A DNA stretch of 64,000 bases from Neocallimastix lanati (nom. inval.) (Eukaryota > Neocallimastigomycota > Neocallimastigomycetes > Neocallimastigales > Neocallimastigaceae). The DNA lies in contig JACVTC010000088.1 in the NCBI GenBank assembly GCA_016946835.1, positions 655,001 through 719,000 of the forward strand, read 5' to 3'. Below the pieces are notes generated by a model. That model did not search any database, was not told the origin of the DNA, and worked only from the letters and a program-made list of their open reading frames with translations. This document shows positions 24,146 to 34,692 of the stretch, piece after piece. The number at the start of each line of letters is the position of its first letter. Positions within the stretch are counted from its first letter, which is position 1. A program made the position numbers and the translations under genes.

Positions 24146-27100
24146 TTCCCCCTCAGACCAGAATGTTTGCTTGTCAAAGATTTGGTTTGTAAACTTAGTC
24201 ATTTTTGGCCCATTAAAATCTTTTGTTAATGGATCGTCCAACATCCTTTCGGTATTGATGTATTCTAATTTTATTCTGTTATTTTTGATATTATCTTTAT
24301 TGAAGTAAAATTTTATTTCTATATGTTTTAATTTATTGTTGAGTTCACCGTTTTCTATTGTCGTTTTACTTGCTAAGTTATCAGTGAATATTTTTATTGG
24401 TTTTTTAATGTTGAATATTTCATATAAAATATTTCGGATCCATAAAACCTTTTTAGTACATTCAGCGGTAGCAATGTATTCAGCTTCCGCGGTAGATGTG
24501 GCAACTACTGTTTGTTTCTTGGATTGCCAACATATTGGATCATTATTCATTGATATTATATACCCCGAAGTAGATTTCCTATCTTTTGGGTCACCAGCGT
24601 AGTCAGCATCAGTATATGCCATAATTTCCCCCTGTCCTTTATATTTAATTTTGTAGTATTTAGTATAATTTAAGTATTTTAATATATTTATTACCATTTT
24701 CCAATCAGCTATGGTAGGATTCTCAGAATTTCTAGCAATCTTTCCTACAGCGTAAGTAATATCTGGACGGGTACACCTGGCTAGATAGATTAACGATCCG
24801 ATTGCACTTTTAAATGTTGTTTTATCGAATGGTTCATTATTCTTTGCTGAATTTGAGATGCTTGAACAAGGCGTTTTTGACTTTCTTATATTTTTAACTT
24901 TGAATTTTTGTAATATATCATTTATTAATTGAATTTGAGAAATTACGTAGCTTGTATTTTCCTTTTCAATATTAATTCCTAAAATATAATCCGCTTCACT
25001 GCATTTTGAAACTTTAAAGTTTTTCTTAATTCTTTTAATAATTTTATTTATATAGTATTTTATTCCTGTTATTAATAAGTCATCCGCGTAAACTCCAATA
25101 ATACAGACAGCTCTTCCTCCCTCCATTTTAACAAAAATACATGGTTCAGATGTCAATTGAGTGAAACCATTATTTTTGAGAAAGTTTGTGAAGTGGATGT
25201 GCCATTGGCGACCTGACTGTTTTAATCCGTATAAAGCTTTTCTAAGAAGCCAATAACCTTTACCAAAATTCTTGTCACCAGGGGGGATATTAACATAAAT
25301 ATCCTTATCCAACGGAGCATTAAGATAGGCAGCTTTAATATCAAGCTGCATTAGATCCCAATTGAATTTTGAAGCAAGCGCAATTATAAGTTTTAGACTA
25401 TCTAAACTAAGGGTAGGAGAATATGTTAAGTTATAATCAATTCCCTTTCTCTGGGTGAAACCACGAGCAACCAGACGAGCCTTGTATTTTGAGATATTAC
25501 CATTACCGTCCTTTTTTAGAGTATAGACCCACTTAGTAGTTATGGGTTTAACATCAGGAGGAAGCGATTTAACAAAAATCATGGTTCGGTTGTCATAGAA
25601 GTTTTGTAATTCGGAATTCATAGCTTCTATCCACTGGATTTTATCTGAACGCGTGATGGCTTGTTTATATGAAAGAGGTGTTTCAGTAATACATCTTTTA
25701 GAAGTTTCAACATTGTCGAGGGAGATCTTGTGCTTTTTGTTACTGTTGGATTGAATAGGGTTTCCAGGTCTTTTATGCGATTCATTCATGGATGGTCTTA
25801 ATTTCTTACTCTCTGGATGTTCGGAATGAATCAATTTATGTTTAAGGGGAACAGTGTTTAATATTTCATTGTTTAAGTTAATCTTCTTTTTGGTAGGTGA
25901 AATATTACAAGTTGATGACTTTCTTTTAGTGGATGGATTAAATTTTATTTTATCCTTTTCTAAAGAAATGTCCCCAGAGAAATTTGATTCATCATTTGAA
26001 ATACTAATAGATTGGAAATCTGAAGCGAGATCATCAATGGATTCAATTTTTTCATCATTTAGATAATTGTCTTCAGGTTCCTTACCTTTAGCAGAGTTAT
26101 TATTCTCATCTTTCTTGTTGTTAGTAATAGGAGTATTTATAATTTTATTAATATTATTGTTTTTAATAGATGAAACAGGTGAATCAATTTCTGATTCCTC
26201 ACCTTTTCTTGATGAAGAATTATTTTCTTTGGATTCTGTATTTTCTTCATTAGATTCCTCATTAGATTCTTCATTAGATTCTTCATTAGATTCTTCATTG
26301 TATATCAATTTTCCAGAATCATCGTATGTATTTTCATTTTCGTTAGAGTTGATAATTGGTAATTCGTAAATATAATTGTCGTTATTGAAAATGTTGGTTG
26401 GTAATTTATTGTTGCGTATCTTGGTTGATAAATTTGATGGAGTTTCTTCATCAAATACAGCTTCTCTTACTAAGTGAATACTGTAGTCCTTTGAATCCAT
26501 AATTATATAGCAATTGGATTCAATGCTTATTCCTAAAAATACGCCTTTTTTACTGTTGCTATCAAATTTCATTTTTCCTTGTGAAAAATCTTTATAGTAG
26601 GCATCACAACCAAAAACTTTAATATATTTAAGACTGATCTTTTTGTTATAATAGATTTCATTTGGAATTTTATTTCCAATTCCTTTATGTGGAGTTATGT
26701 TATAAAGTAAATTTGCATATTTGATAGCGTAATCCCAAAACTCACTAGACATTTTGCTCCACTGAATTAAAGTTTTTGCACAACTTACAATGGTGTAGTT
26801 GAATCGTTCAGCAATCCCGTTGTTTTGAGGATTGTATGGTGATGAAAATGTTTTTATAATACCGTGTTCCTTGCAGTAGTTTAGTACCTTTTTATTGTTA
26901 TATTCAGTACCTTGATCCGAACGAAAAGTTTTAATATTATAATAGAATTGATTATTTAAGTAAGTAAAGAAATTTATAATTGTTCTTGGAACTTCTGATT
27001 TGTTTTCCAAGAGGAAGATCCAACTTTTGCGAGTATATTCGTCAATAAAAGTAAGAACATACCTTTTCCCTGAGTATGATTTTGAAATAGGGCCGATAAC

Positions 27101-28807
27101 ATCAGAATGGATTACGTCTAGTGGATGCTTTGCCTTTGGAGTGTCTCCATTATGGGGTTTCCTATTTAATTTGGCAATTTTACAATTTAAGCATTCATTA
27201 ATTTTGACATTGTGGAGTTTTAGATATTTAGTTAAATTGTCTTGATAAAAATGTCCAAGTCTTCTATGCCATAGCATTTTAGACTGGTCATTTATGTCCA
27301 TTGTTTCTTCAGGTGAAACGATGTCAATACAATTCTTTAAATTCGATTTATTCTTCGTAAGTATATGAATTGTATTGTTTTTATTAGCTTTGAATGTGCC
27401 TATGTTAATTGTTCTTTTGTTTTCAAGTGTGGTTTTTAAAGTGAGAAAAACTTTGTCTCTCCTGGATTTAATGTTACATTTTAATCCATTCTTCGCAAGT
27501 TTAATTCCACTCAGAAGATTCTTGTTAACTTGTTTAGAATAGAGGACATTTTCGAATTTTATGTTGTAACCATTAATACTTCCTTCATAGGTACCAACCC
27601 CGTCAAACTCACAGATTGAATTATTTGCACACTGCATAGAGATCTTTTCTTCTCTAAAGTTTGAGAGGATATCTTTGTTATTGGTAATGTGTTCTGAAGC
27701 ACCAGTATCAAAGGTCCAAATCGTTGTATCTTCTGAAGAATTTAATACTAAAGAAATGCATTTATTTTCGTAGTTTTCTTTAGTGTTCTTTTTTTCTTCT
27801 AACGGCTCAAAGCTGTCTAAATTTTTATCATACATGGTCTTAAGTTCTTCTAAGGAAAGTTCTTCATCAGAATTTCGTTCTTCATATTCGACGTTTGCAA
27901 TTGATTTTTGGTGGCTATTTTTACCTTTCCTTTTATTAATTTTAGTTTTCTTTTTGTTTGATTGCTTCTTGCCTTTTTGAGTCGATCTGTTCTTGTTTTT
28001 GTTGATAAGGTTAAATCTACATTCATCGGTAGTATGTCCAAACATTTTGCACAGGTAACAATAGTTTGGCTCCGGACTTGGTCTGGTTTTATTATTTTTT
28101 GAACCGCTTGACTCAATGTTATCAATATCCATGAAGTCACCTTTATCTGTGACGCTTCTATCGAAATTGATAGCACTATGCAGGAAAATGTGGAAATTAA
28201 TCTTGTTGATTGACTCTTCGAGGAAGTCATCAACTGTTTCTGTTCCACTAGGATGAATAAGGTCTCTTAAAACTTTTGGATAAGACAGATATAAAACCCT
28301 GATCTTTTCCCAAGTTCCGAGTCTGATATTGTTCTTATCCATTACTTCAAAGATTTCTTTAATTTGATTAATGATATCCTTGCATTCCGAAAGATTTTTG
28401 GCTTTTAAAGAATATAACTTCTTCAACCAGTAGTTGAGATCAGCAGTTTTCTTTTTTCCATATAAGACCTTTAATTTTTCCATAATATCATAGGCGGTGG
28501 TAAGATATCTTATGTAGCTCAAAACTTCTTGACTTACATTTTTACTGATAATGGTACTGGCTAAGGCATCTTGAGTTTCAGCTTCTTTGATATCCTTTTC
28601 CAAGTCCTTGATAGCTTTGACGGTTTCGTCGGATTTGGGTTTTCCCTTTTCCTCCTTAAGCTTATCATTTAATTTACCGATTACATTCTCATTTACATAC
28701 TGCAAAATTTTTAAAGATTTGAGAATGTTTTTAATAAGGAATTCCCAGTTTTCGAAGTTATCCTTATTGAGATTATCTTCAGTTCTTAATTTGGTTTCGT
28801 TAGACAT
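24140..28807 (-). CDS. Copia gag-pol polyprotein
   Basis: A 1555-aa uninterrupted polyprotein. Gag occupies about residues 1-230. A CCHC zinc knuckle is at 250-263 (C250, C253, H258, C263), followed by a Lys-rich stretch. The aspartic protease has DTGA at 367-370. The integrase N-terminal zinc site is H514, H519, C539, C542, and the DD35E core is D569, D631, E667 with the IAERFN context. A linker of (EESN)n and Asn/Ser/Lys-rich sequence (about 830-1040) follows. Reverse transcriptase spans about 1060-1300 with YADD at 1240-1243, and RNase H has DADYAGD near 1400 and STAEAEYIA. The order protease, integrase, RT, RNase H defines Ty1/copia. All catalytic residues I can check are present. The product drives reverse transcription in cytoplasmic particles and integration of the element. 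Confidence 0.95.
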   Translation of the reverse strand: MSNETKLRTEDNLNKDNFENWEFLIKNILKSLKILQYVNENVIGKLNDKLKEEKGKPKSDETVKAIKDLEKDIKEAETQDALASTIISKNVSQEVLSYIRYLTTAYDIMEKLKVLYGKKKTADLNYWLKKLYSLKAKNLSECKDIINQIKEIFEVMDKNNIRLGTWEKIRVLYLSYPKVLRDLIHPSGTETVDDFLEESINKINFHIFLHSAINFDRSVTDKGDFMDIDNIESSGSKNNKTRPSPEPNYCYLCKMFGHTTDECRFNLINKNKNRSTQKGKKQSNKKKTKINKRKGKNSHQKSIANVEYEERNSDEELSLEELKTMYDKNLDSFEPLEEKKNTKENYENKCISLVLNSSEDTTIWTFDTGASEHITNNKDILSNFREEKISMQCANNSICEFDGVGTYEGSINGYNIKFENVLYSKQVNKNLLSGIKLAKNGLKCNIKSRRDKVFLTLKTTLENKRTINIGTFKANKNNTIHILTKNKSNLKNCIDIVSPEETMDINDQSKMLWHRRLGHFYQDNLTKYLKLHNVKINECLNCKIAKLNRKPHNGDTPKAKHPLDVIHSDVIGPISKSYSGKRYVLTFIDEYTRKSWIFLLENKSEVPRTIINFFTYLNNQFYYNIKTFRSDQGTEYNNKKVLNYCKEHGIIKTFSSPYNPQNNGIAERFNYTIVSCAKTLIQWSKMSSEFWDYAIKYANLLYNITPHKGIGNKIPNEIYYNKKISLKYIKVFGCDAYYKDFSQGKMKFDSNSKKGVFLGISIESNCYIIMDSKDYSIHLVREAVFDEETPSNLSTKIRNNKLPTNIFNNDNYIYELPIINSNENENTYDDSGKLIYNEESNEESNEESNEESNEENTESKENNSSSRKGEESEIDSPVSSIKNNNINKIINTPITNNKKDENNNSAKGKEPEDNYLNDEKIESIDDLASDFQSISISNDESNFSGDISLEKDKIKFNPSTKRKSSTCNISPTKKKINLNNEILNTVPLKHKLIHSEHPESKKLRPSMNESHKRPGNPIQSNSNKKHKISLDNVETSKRCITETPLSYKQAITRSDKIQWIEAMNSELQNFYDNRTMIFVKSLPPDVKPITTKWVYTLKKDGNGNISKYKARLVARGFTQRKGIDYNLTYSPTLSLDSLKLIIALASKFNWDLMQLDIKAAYLNAPLDKDIYVNIPPGDKNFGKGYWLLRKALYGLKQSGRQWHIHFTNFLKNNGFTQLTSEPCIFVKMEGGRAVCIIGVYADDLLITGIKYYINKIIKRIKKNFKVSKCSEADYILGINIEKENTSYVISQIQLINDILQKFKVKNIRKSKTPCSSISNSAKNNEPFDKTTFKSAIGSLIYLARCTRPDITYAVGKIARNSENPTIADWKMVINILKYLNYTKYYKIKYKGQGEIMAYTDADYAGDPKDRKSTSGYIISMNNDPICWQSKKQTVVATSTAEAEYIATAECTKKVLWIRNILYEIFNIKKPIKIFTDNLASKTTIENGELNNKLKHIEIKFYFNKDNIKNNRIKLEYINTERMLDDPLTKDFNGPKMTKFTNQIFDKQTFWSEGEC
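24146..24157 (-). promoter_or_regulatory. Copia polypurine tract
   Basis: In element sense TCTGAGGGGGAA immediately precedes the 3' LTR. This is the usual place for plus-strand DNA priming. It overlaps the last codons of gag-pol. Confidence 0.85.
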
Positions 28808-28827
28808 GTCGTAGATAGTATAAGAGG

Positions 28828-28842
28828 ATGAGACTCTTAATC
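28828..28842 (-). promoter_or_regulatory. Copia primer-binding site matching the tRNA-Lys(CUU) anticodon arm
   Basis: The 15 nt directly abutting the 5' LTR read GATTAAGAGTCTCAT in element sense. They do not start with TGG and so do not match a CCA end. Their complement ATGAGACTCTTAATC fits the anticodon arm of eukaryotic tRNA-Lys(CUU), whose loop reads CTCTTAA. Priming would then need a tRNA cut just 3' of the anticodon loop, as known for Drosophila copia with initiator tRNA-Met. The same 15-mer abuts the LTR at 53487-53501. Confidence 0.7.
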
Positions 28843-29104
28843 TTTTGTTTATAAAATATTTTATTGATTAAAGTTTATTTATTTTAATATGAGTAATTAC
28901 TTGATTTTTAAAATTTATGAGATTACATTTGTATTTATACTATTTGTGGCTAAATAAAAATATAACGAGAAATTATTACATAATATATTTCATTGTATTA
29001 GCTTAACAACGAGTTCGTTGTATTATAAAAATATCTTTTAATTTATTTAATAAACATAAATTATTTTAATATAAATTTAATATATTTTTCTTTGTATTCT
29101 AACA
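28843..29104 (-). repeat. Copia 5' LTR
   Basis: 262 bp, same sequence as 23884-24145. It should hold the Pol II promoter; TATAAAA-like words exist but nothing singles one out in such AT-rich DNA. Confidence 0.9.
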
Positions 29105-29157
29105 TATATTACATTATTTATTTATTTATTTATTTATACATTTATTTTTTTACATAT

Positions 29158-29264
29158 AATTGTATTAAGATTTTTTATGGCGTTAACAAAAAATTTTACA
29201 AGCCATTAAAAATAAATGGCTTTTGAAAATTTGTATTATAAAAATTGGCGAAATGCACCACATT
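29158..29264 (-). repeat. Outer end segment of MULE copy 2
   Basis: Runs TAATTGTATTA, ATGGCGTTAAC, ACAAGCCATT, ATTGGCGAAATGC, ACCACATT. The reverse complement of the same ~110-bp segment lies at 37491-37610, beside transposase copy 3. In both places the order, reading away from the CACCACATT edge, is this segment, then minisatellite, then transposase. It is therefore read as the 5' terminal segment of the DNA transposon. Confidence 0.65.
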
Positions 29265-29279
29265 CCTTATATATACATA

Positions 29280-29669
29280 ATTTTAGGATAGTTATCAATA
29301 AATAATAAATAATTAATAATAGTTATTAATAATAAATAATAAATAATAATATGTAATAAATAATAATAATAAATAATAATTAATAAAAAAAGAAATAAAT
29401 AAAAAATAAGTAATAATAATAAATACTAAATACTAAATACTAAATACTAAATAATTAATAATAAAATAAATAAATAATAAATTAATAAGTAATAAATAAT
29501 AATAATTAATTAATAATAATGAATAATAAAAAATAATAAATAATTGAATAATAAATTATAACAAAAAATAAAAATTAATAATAAATAATAAGTAATAAAT
29601 AATAGGTAATAAGTAATAAGTAATAAATAATAAAATAAATAATAAATAATAATAATAAATAATAATAAT
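29280..29669. repeat. AATAAT-type trinucleotide-rich repeats
   Basis: Degenerate AATAAT / AATAAATAAGT repeats and a short ATACTAA direct repeat at about 29423-29450. No gene. Confidence 0.7.
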
Positions 29670-30205
29670 AAATCCTTTTTTTTTTTTTTTATTATTATAT
29701 ATGGGTTTCTTAAATGAAAATTTTTATTTTTAATGGAAAATTCTAAATTTTTTATTTATCAATTATTACATACTATTATTTCTTCATAATAATAATAATA
29801 AAAAAAAAAAAGGCAAACGATTTTAACAATCTTTATATATTAAAATGATAAAGTAGTTTAATATATTTAATTATTATTCGTTCAACAAACAAACAAACAA
29901 ACAAACAAACAAAAAAAAAAAAAAAAAAAAGAATTCCAATAAAATAAAAACAGTTGAATATTTTAAAATAATATTGTTATAATGTTTTCTTTTTGTTTTG
30001 ATAAAGAAAGATAAAAAGTATTTTTTTTTTTTTTTTTATTAATGTAATAAATTTTTAATTTTTTTCTATTGTTCAAAGAGTAACTTTGAATAATAAATGG
30101 TCAATTTATAATTTTAGAAAAGAATTAATAATGAGAAGAGGTTCGAATTCGAATTAAACTTTTTTATTAATAAAATAATATTTTTGAGTATACATTAGAT
30201 ATTTT

Positions 30206-30236
<31 letters not shown>

Positions 30237-30325
30237 CATAATATATTGTTATTATTACTTAGATATTTACATGTATCATGTATAATTACAATAAATATTT
30301 ATTTTAAAAAGTTTTAAAATAATTA

Positions 30326-30371
<46 letters not shown>

Positions 30372-30460
30372 CAAGTATATTAGTTATTGATAAGTTTATT
30401 TTTATATATATACATATATATATTTTTTTTAAAAAAAAGTACTGAATGAATAAATGAATT

Positions 30461-31087
30461 TTATTGGCATAACTCTATATTCATAAAGCAATGAGGATGT
30501 TCTTTTAATTCTTGTTTTAGAATTTGTAATGTTTGAATTCTTACATCATGATTAAAACTTTCTAAAACGAATACGGAATTATCTGGAAAATTTTTTAATA
30601 AGTCACGTTTAATGATTAATACACGAAGTTTTTGCATTCGAACATTTTGTTCTTTTTCATATGTCAAGCAAAAAGTATACCATTCAGAAGTTACTGGTAT
30701 TCCTAAATCTTTTTTCAATATACCATTTGAAAATTGATTAGCCAATTGATTTAATATAGCATTTAGAATATAGAAAGCATCTTCTTTTTCAAAAATTAAT
30801 AATGGTTTTCCTGGTTTAGTTTCATCAATAGCTTTGTTAATTAAATCTTGTACTTTATTATTATGTATAATGAGTTTAAGTTTGGTTTCTAATAATGTAC
30901 GAATTTCTAATTTATATTTATTGTTTTCAAGTGGTTCAAGAATGTTTAGTGATATATTAATTTTATTTTTAAATTCTTTGCTATTCCATTCTTTTAAACT
31001 TTTCAATTGACCCCAAAAATAACCAAGTAAAAAGGTTATTAAACCTATTAATAATTCTTTCCATATATCATCTAAAAACTCACCCAT
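30461..31087 (-). CDS. Unknown 208-aa membrane-anchored protein, duplicate A
   Basis: Single-exon frame, 208 aa, ATG at 31085-31087. Residues ~9-25 (WKELLIGLITFLLGYFWG) form one hydrophobic helix near the N-terminus. The rest is a soluble, helix-rich domain with IRTLLETKL at about 62-70, FYILNAILNQLANQF and WYTFCLTYEKEQ. Ending LCQ. No catalytic motif or named family is recognised. The pattern of a short N-terminal anchor plus an IRTLLE and LNxxLN core reminds me of bacterial hypothetical proteins, and the lack of introns would fit horizontal transfer; this is only an impression. The paralogue at 33332 differs at 8 residues, all in the N-terminal two thirds. The ORF is flanked by poly-T/A tracts only. 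Confidence 0.75.
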   Translation of the reverse strand: MGEFLDDIWKELLIGLITFLLGYFWGQLKSLKEWNSKEFKNKINISLNILEPLENNKYKLEIRTLLETKLKLIIHNNKVQDLINKAIDETKPGKPLLIFEKEDAFYILNAILNQLANQFSNGILKKDLGIPVTSEWYTFCLTYEKEQNVRMQKLRVLIIKRDLLKNFPDNSVFVLESFNHDVRIQTLQILKQELKEHPHCFMNIELCQ

Positions 31088-31633
31088 TTTGAATTTGTTG
31101 TTAGTGTTTAATTTTATTTATCTATATATTTTAATTTTATGTTGTTTTTTGTTTACTTTTTTTTTATTTATCTATATATTTTAATTTTATGTTGTTTTTT
31201 GTTTACTTTTTTTTTTTTTTTTTTTTAGTATGATAATTTTTTAAAGTTTTTTATTTTATGAATTTTATTATTGTTTTGTTTTACTTTTCTATTTATTTTA
31301 TTTTTATGTCGTTTTTTGTTCGTTTTTTTTGTTTTTTTATTTTTTCAAGGATAATACTTTTTTATTTTTTTTGTTTTTTTATTTTTTCAAGGATAATACT
31401 TTTTTATTTTTTTTGTTTTTTTATTTTTTCAAGGATAATACTTTTTTAAAGTTTTTATATTTTATGACAATATTTTAAAATCATATATATGATTGGATAA
31501 ATTATATTAAATTTTGATATTATTAAAATCATATTAAACCCATCAAATGGGAGTAGTAATTGATATAGATAGAGCTTTGGTCCAAAAAAAAAAAAAAAAA
31601 TACATGAATAAAAATATAATAAAAATTATTATA

Positions 31634-31671
<38 letters not shown>

Positions 31672-31698
31672 TTATTTTTATTAAAAAAAAAAAAAAAG

Positions 31699-31782
31699 GT
31701 AACTATACAAGGCTTATTAAAATATGAAGGACAAAAAATTGCATTAGAACAGTGGAATGAAACTCATAAAAGAAAAATTTAA
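31699..31782 (+). pseudogene. Orphan C-terminal exon (VTIQGLLKYEG ... WNETHKRKI)
   Basis: A 27-codon frame ending in TAA follows an A-run and AG, like an exon after an acceptor. It reads VTIQGLLKYEGQKIALEQWN then ETHKRKI. Its composition is protein-like compared with the surrounding homopolymers. Unit 2 keeps only the last bases (CATAAAAGAAAAAT at about 34621). No upstream exon is visible. It could be the tail of a histidine phosphatase, since unit 2 has the head of one nearby, but this is weak. Confidence 0.4.
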
Positions 31783-32128
31783 TAACTATAAAAATAAATA
31801 AAAATAAAATTAAAAAAAAAAAGGATAAATTATAATGAAAAATAATGAAAAATCTGGTAATAAAAATAAAATAAAATAAAAAATAAAAAAAATGTAAGAA
31901 TAAAAATGATATAATGTTATTAATTTCGTAAAATAAATAAAGGCAAGTTTTAATAGTTTTATCCGATTAATAATTCATTCTTTGAAAAGAACTTTATTAT
32001 TTCTACAATAAAAGTAAATTAAGATTCAAATTAGCTTTATTAATAAAATAATTATTAAAAAGTTTAAATTTAATAAATAATAATAATAAGACGATTATTA
32101 AAAATATGATATCATATTAACGATCCTT

Positions 32129-32175
<47 letters not shown>

Positions 32176-32330
32176 AAAATGCTCAATATATATTAATATC
32201 AAAGGTTTAATTAAAAAAAAAGTCATTTTATTTTAAAATATATTTATATATGGATAATCATCTACTTTTTGTCCATTCATACACAAATGGATGATATATT
32301 AATTATTATATAACTTTATAATTTTTTTAA

Positions 32331-32544
32331 TAAAAAATTTTTTATACGGTAATTGAATATGTATAAAATGTAAATAAAAATTATAATAATATATAAGGAA
32401 TAAGAAATAAGAAATAATAAATAAGGAATAATATATTGTATAAAATATTTATATGTAATATATATAATAAATTATAAATAATATATATTAAATAATATAT
32501 AATAAATAATATATAGTATATAGTATATAATATATAATAATAAT
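32331..32544. other. AT-rich junction between the two duplicated units
   Basis: AAGGAATAAGAAATA and TATA repeats; no gene. Confidence 0.5.
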
Positions 32545-32848
32545 AAATCCCTTTTTTTTTTTTTTTAATTTTTTTTTTTTAAATGAAAATTTTCATTTTT
32601 AATGGAAAATTCTAAATTTTTTTATTCCAATAAAACAAAAATAGTTGAAAATTTTAAAAATAATACTGTTATAATGGTTTCATTTTATTTTGATAAAGAA
32701 AGATGAGGTGTATTTTTATTTTTTATTTATTTATTTTTTTTTTAAATAATATTTATTTTCAATTTGTAGTTGTAAAAAAAGATATTATTAATAAATTATG
32801 ATTTTAATATAAAAAAGTAAAAAATATCATTATTTTTGATATATAGAT

Positions 32849-32905
<57 letters not shown>

Positions 32906-32982
32906 TTTATTTTATTTTATTAATGAAGTAAATTTTTAATTTTTTTTTATTTTATTTTATTTTATTAATGAAGTAAATTTTT

Positions 32983-33015
<33 letters not shown>

Positions 33016-33331
33016 TGTTTTAAAAAAGAATTAATAGTGAGGTTCGAATAAAACTTTTTATTAATAAAAATAAATATTTTTTTGAGATAACGTTTTTCAT
33101 ATACTTAGATAATTTTTCTAAAAAAAAAAAAATAATGTATTGCTATTAGATATATATGTATATAGATAATAAATATTTATTTCAATGATAATAATGCCTT
33201 TAAATCTTTAATAATTATTACTTTTATTTTTTTTTTTTAAAAAAAAAAAAAGTTATTATCGTATTAGTTATTGATAAGTTATATATTTTATTTTTTTTTT
33301 AAAAAAAAAGGGCTAAATGAATAAATAAATT

Positions 33332-33958
33332 TTATTGGCATAACTCTATATTCATAAAGCAATGAGGATGTTCTTTTAATTCTTGTTTTAGAATTTGTAA
33401 TGTTTGAATTCTTACATCATGATTAAAACTTTCTAAAACGAATACGGAATTATCTGGAAAATTTTTTAATAAGTCACGTTTAATGATTAATACACGAAGT
33501 TTTTGCATTCGAACATTTTGTTCTTTTTCATATGTCAAGCAAAAAGTATACCATTCAGAAGTTACTGGTATTCCTAAATCTTTTTTCAATATACCATTTG
33601 AAAATTGATTAGCCAATTGATTTAATATAGCATTTAGAATATAGAAAGCATCTTTTTTTTTAAAAATTAATAATGGTTTTCCTGGTTTAGTTTCATCAAT
33701 AGCTTTGTTAATTAAATCTTTTACTTTATTATTATGTATAATGAGTTTAAGTTTAGTTTCTAATAATGTACGAATTTCTAATTTATATTCATTGTTTTCA
33801 AGTGGTTCAAGAATGTTTAGTGATATATTAATTTTATCTCTAAATTCTTTGCTATTCCATTCTTTTAAACTTTTCAATTGACTCCAAAAATAACCAAGTA
33901 AAAAGGTTATTAAACCTATTAATAATTCTTTCCATATATCACCCAAAAACTCACCCAT
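33332..33958 (-). CDS. Unknown 208-aa membrane-anchored protein, duplicate B
   Basis: Paralogue of duplicate A with the same length, start and stop. Ten base differences are visible over the coding region; eight change the residue (Asp to Gly, Gly to Ser, Lys-Asn to Arg-Asp, Lys to Glu, Gln to Lys, two Glu to Lys) and two are silent. All lie in the N-terminal part; the last ~100 residues are identical. The N-terminal helix (WKELLIGLITFLLGYFWS) is kept. The intact frame in both copies argues that neither is yet a pseudogene. Function unknown; see duplicate A. Confidence 0.75.
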   Translation of the reverse strand: MGEFLGDIWKELLIGLITFLLGYFWSQLKSLKEWNSKEFRDKINISLNILEPLENNEYKLEIRTLLETKLKLIIHNNKVKDLINKAIDETKPGKPLLIFKKKDAFYILNAILNQLANQFSNGILKKDLGIPVTSEWYTFCLTYEKEQNVRMQKLRVLIIKRDLLKNFPDNSVFVLESFNHDVRIQTLQILKQELKEHPHCFMNIELCQ

Positions 33959-34692
33959 TTTGAATTTTTTGTTATAATTTTATTTTATTTACCTTTTTAA
34001 TTTATTTTTATATTGTTTTTCTTTTTTGTTCGTTTTTTTTTTTTTTTTTTTTTATTATTATTATAGGTTTATTTTACTTATCTATTTATTCTATTTTTAT
34101 TACGTTTTTTGTTTTTTGTTCGCTTTTTTTTTTTTTTTTAGTCGTGTATTTTTTTTTTTTTTTTTTTTTTTGTAATTTTAAATTTACAATATGTATTCAA
34201 GTTATTCAAGTACAAATTATTTTTTTCCTTGGTAGTATAATATTTTTTTAAAGCTTTCTATTTTGTGAATTATTGTTATAGGTTTATTTTACTAATCTAT
34301 TTATTCTATTTTTATGTCGTTTTTTTTTTTTTTTTTTTTTTAGTATAATATTTTTTTTTAAAGTTTTTTATTTTATGAAGTATCGTTATTTTATGAATTA
34401 TAGCTATTATTTATTTATTTTATTTTTATATCGTTTTTTGTTCGTTTTTTTTGTTTTTTTATTTTTTAAAGTATAATACTTTTTTAAAGTTTTTATATTG
34501 TATGACAATTTTTTGAAATCATATATATGATTGGATAAATTGAATTATATTTTGATATTGTCAAAATCATATTAAGCCCATCGGAAAAGTTATATAGAAA
34601 AAAAAAATACATGAATAAAAAAATCATAAAAGAAAAATAATAATTATTAAAAAGTTTAATGATGAAGTATAATAAAAGGAGTAAAAACTGTT

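Larger units (their letters stand above)
23884..29104 (-). mobile_element. Complete Ty1/copia LTR retrotransposon, apparently intact
   Basis: A 5221-bp element read on the minus strand: 5' LTR (28843-29104), primer site, one 1555-codon gag-pol frame, polypurine tract, 3' LTR (23884-24145). The 5-bp target duplication is TATAT (23879-23883 and 29105-29109). The two LTRs are the same length and I find no difference between them, which implies recent insertion. It landed in or beside MULE copy 2, between its 5' minisatellite and its outer end (29158-29264). Unlike everything around it, the element has no frameshift or stop, so it may be active. Confidence 0.93.
29670..32330. repeat. Segmental tandem duplication, unit 1
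   Basis: Landmarks shared in order with unit 2: TAATGGAAAATTCTAAATTT on the left, the 208-codon gene, GACAAT...ATCATATATATGATTGGA, a remnant containing CATAAAAGAAAAAT, and ACACAAATGGATGATA on the right. Homopolymers vary freely between units. The left edge starts at AATCC plus a poly-T tract. Confidence 0.8.

Noticed and set aside
27850-28248. 132-codon minus-strand frame in another phase of copia gag
   Set aside because: Overlaps the zinc-knuckle region in a shifted frame, with no motif of its own.
24336-28814. Several plus-strand frames across the copia element
   Set aside because: Antisense shadows of the 1555-codon polyprotein.
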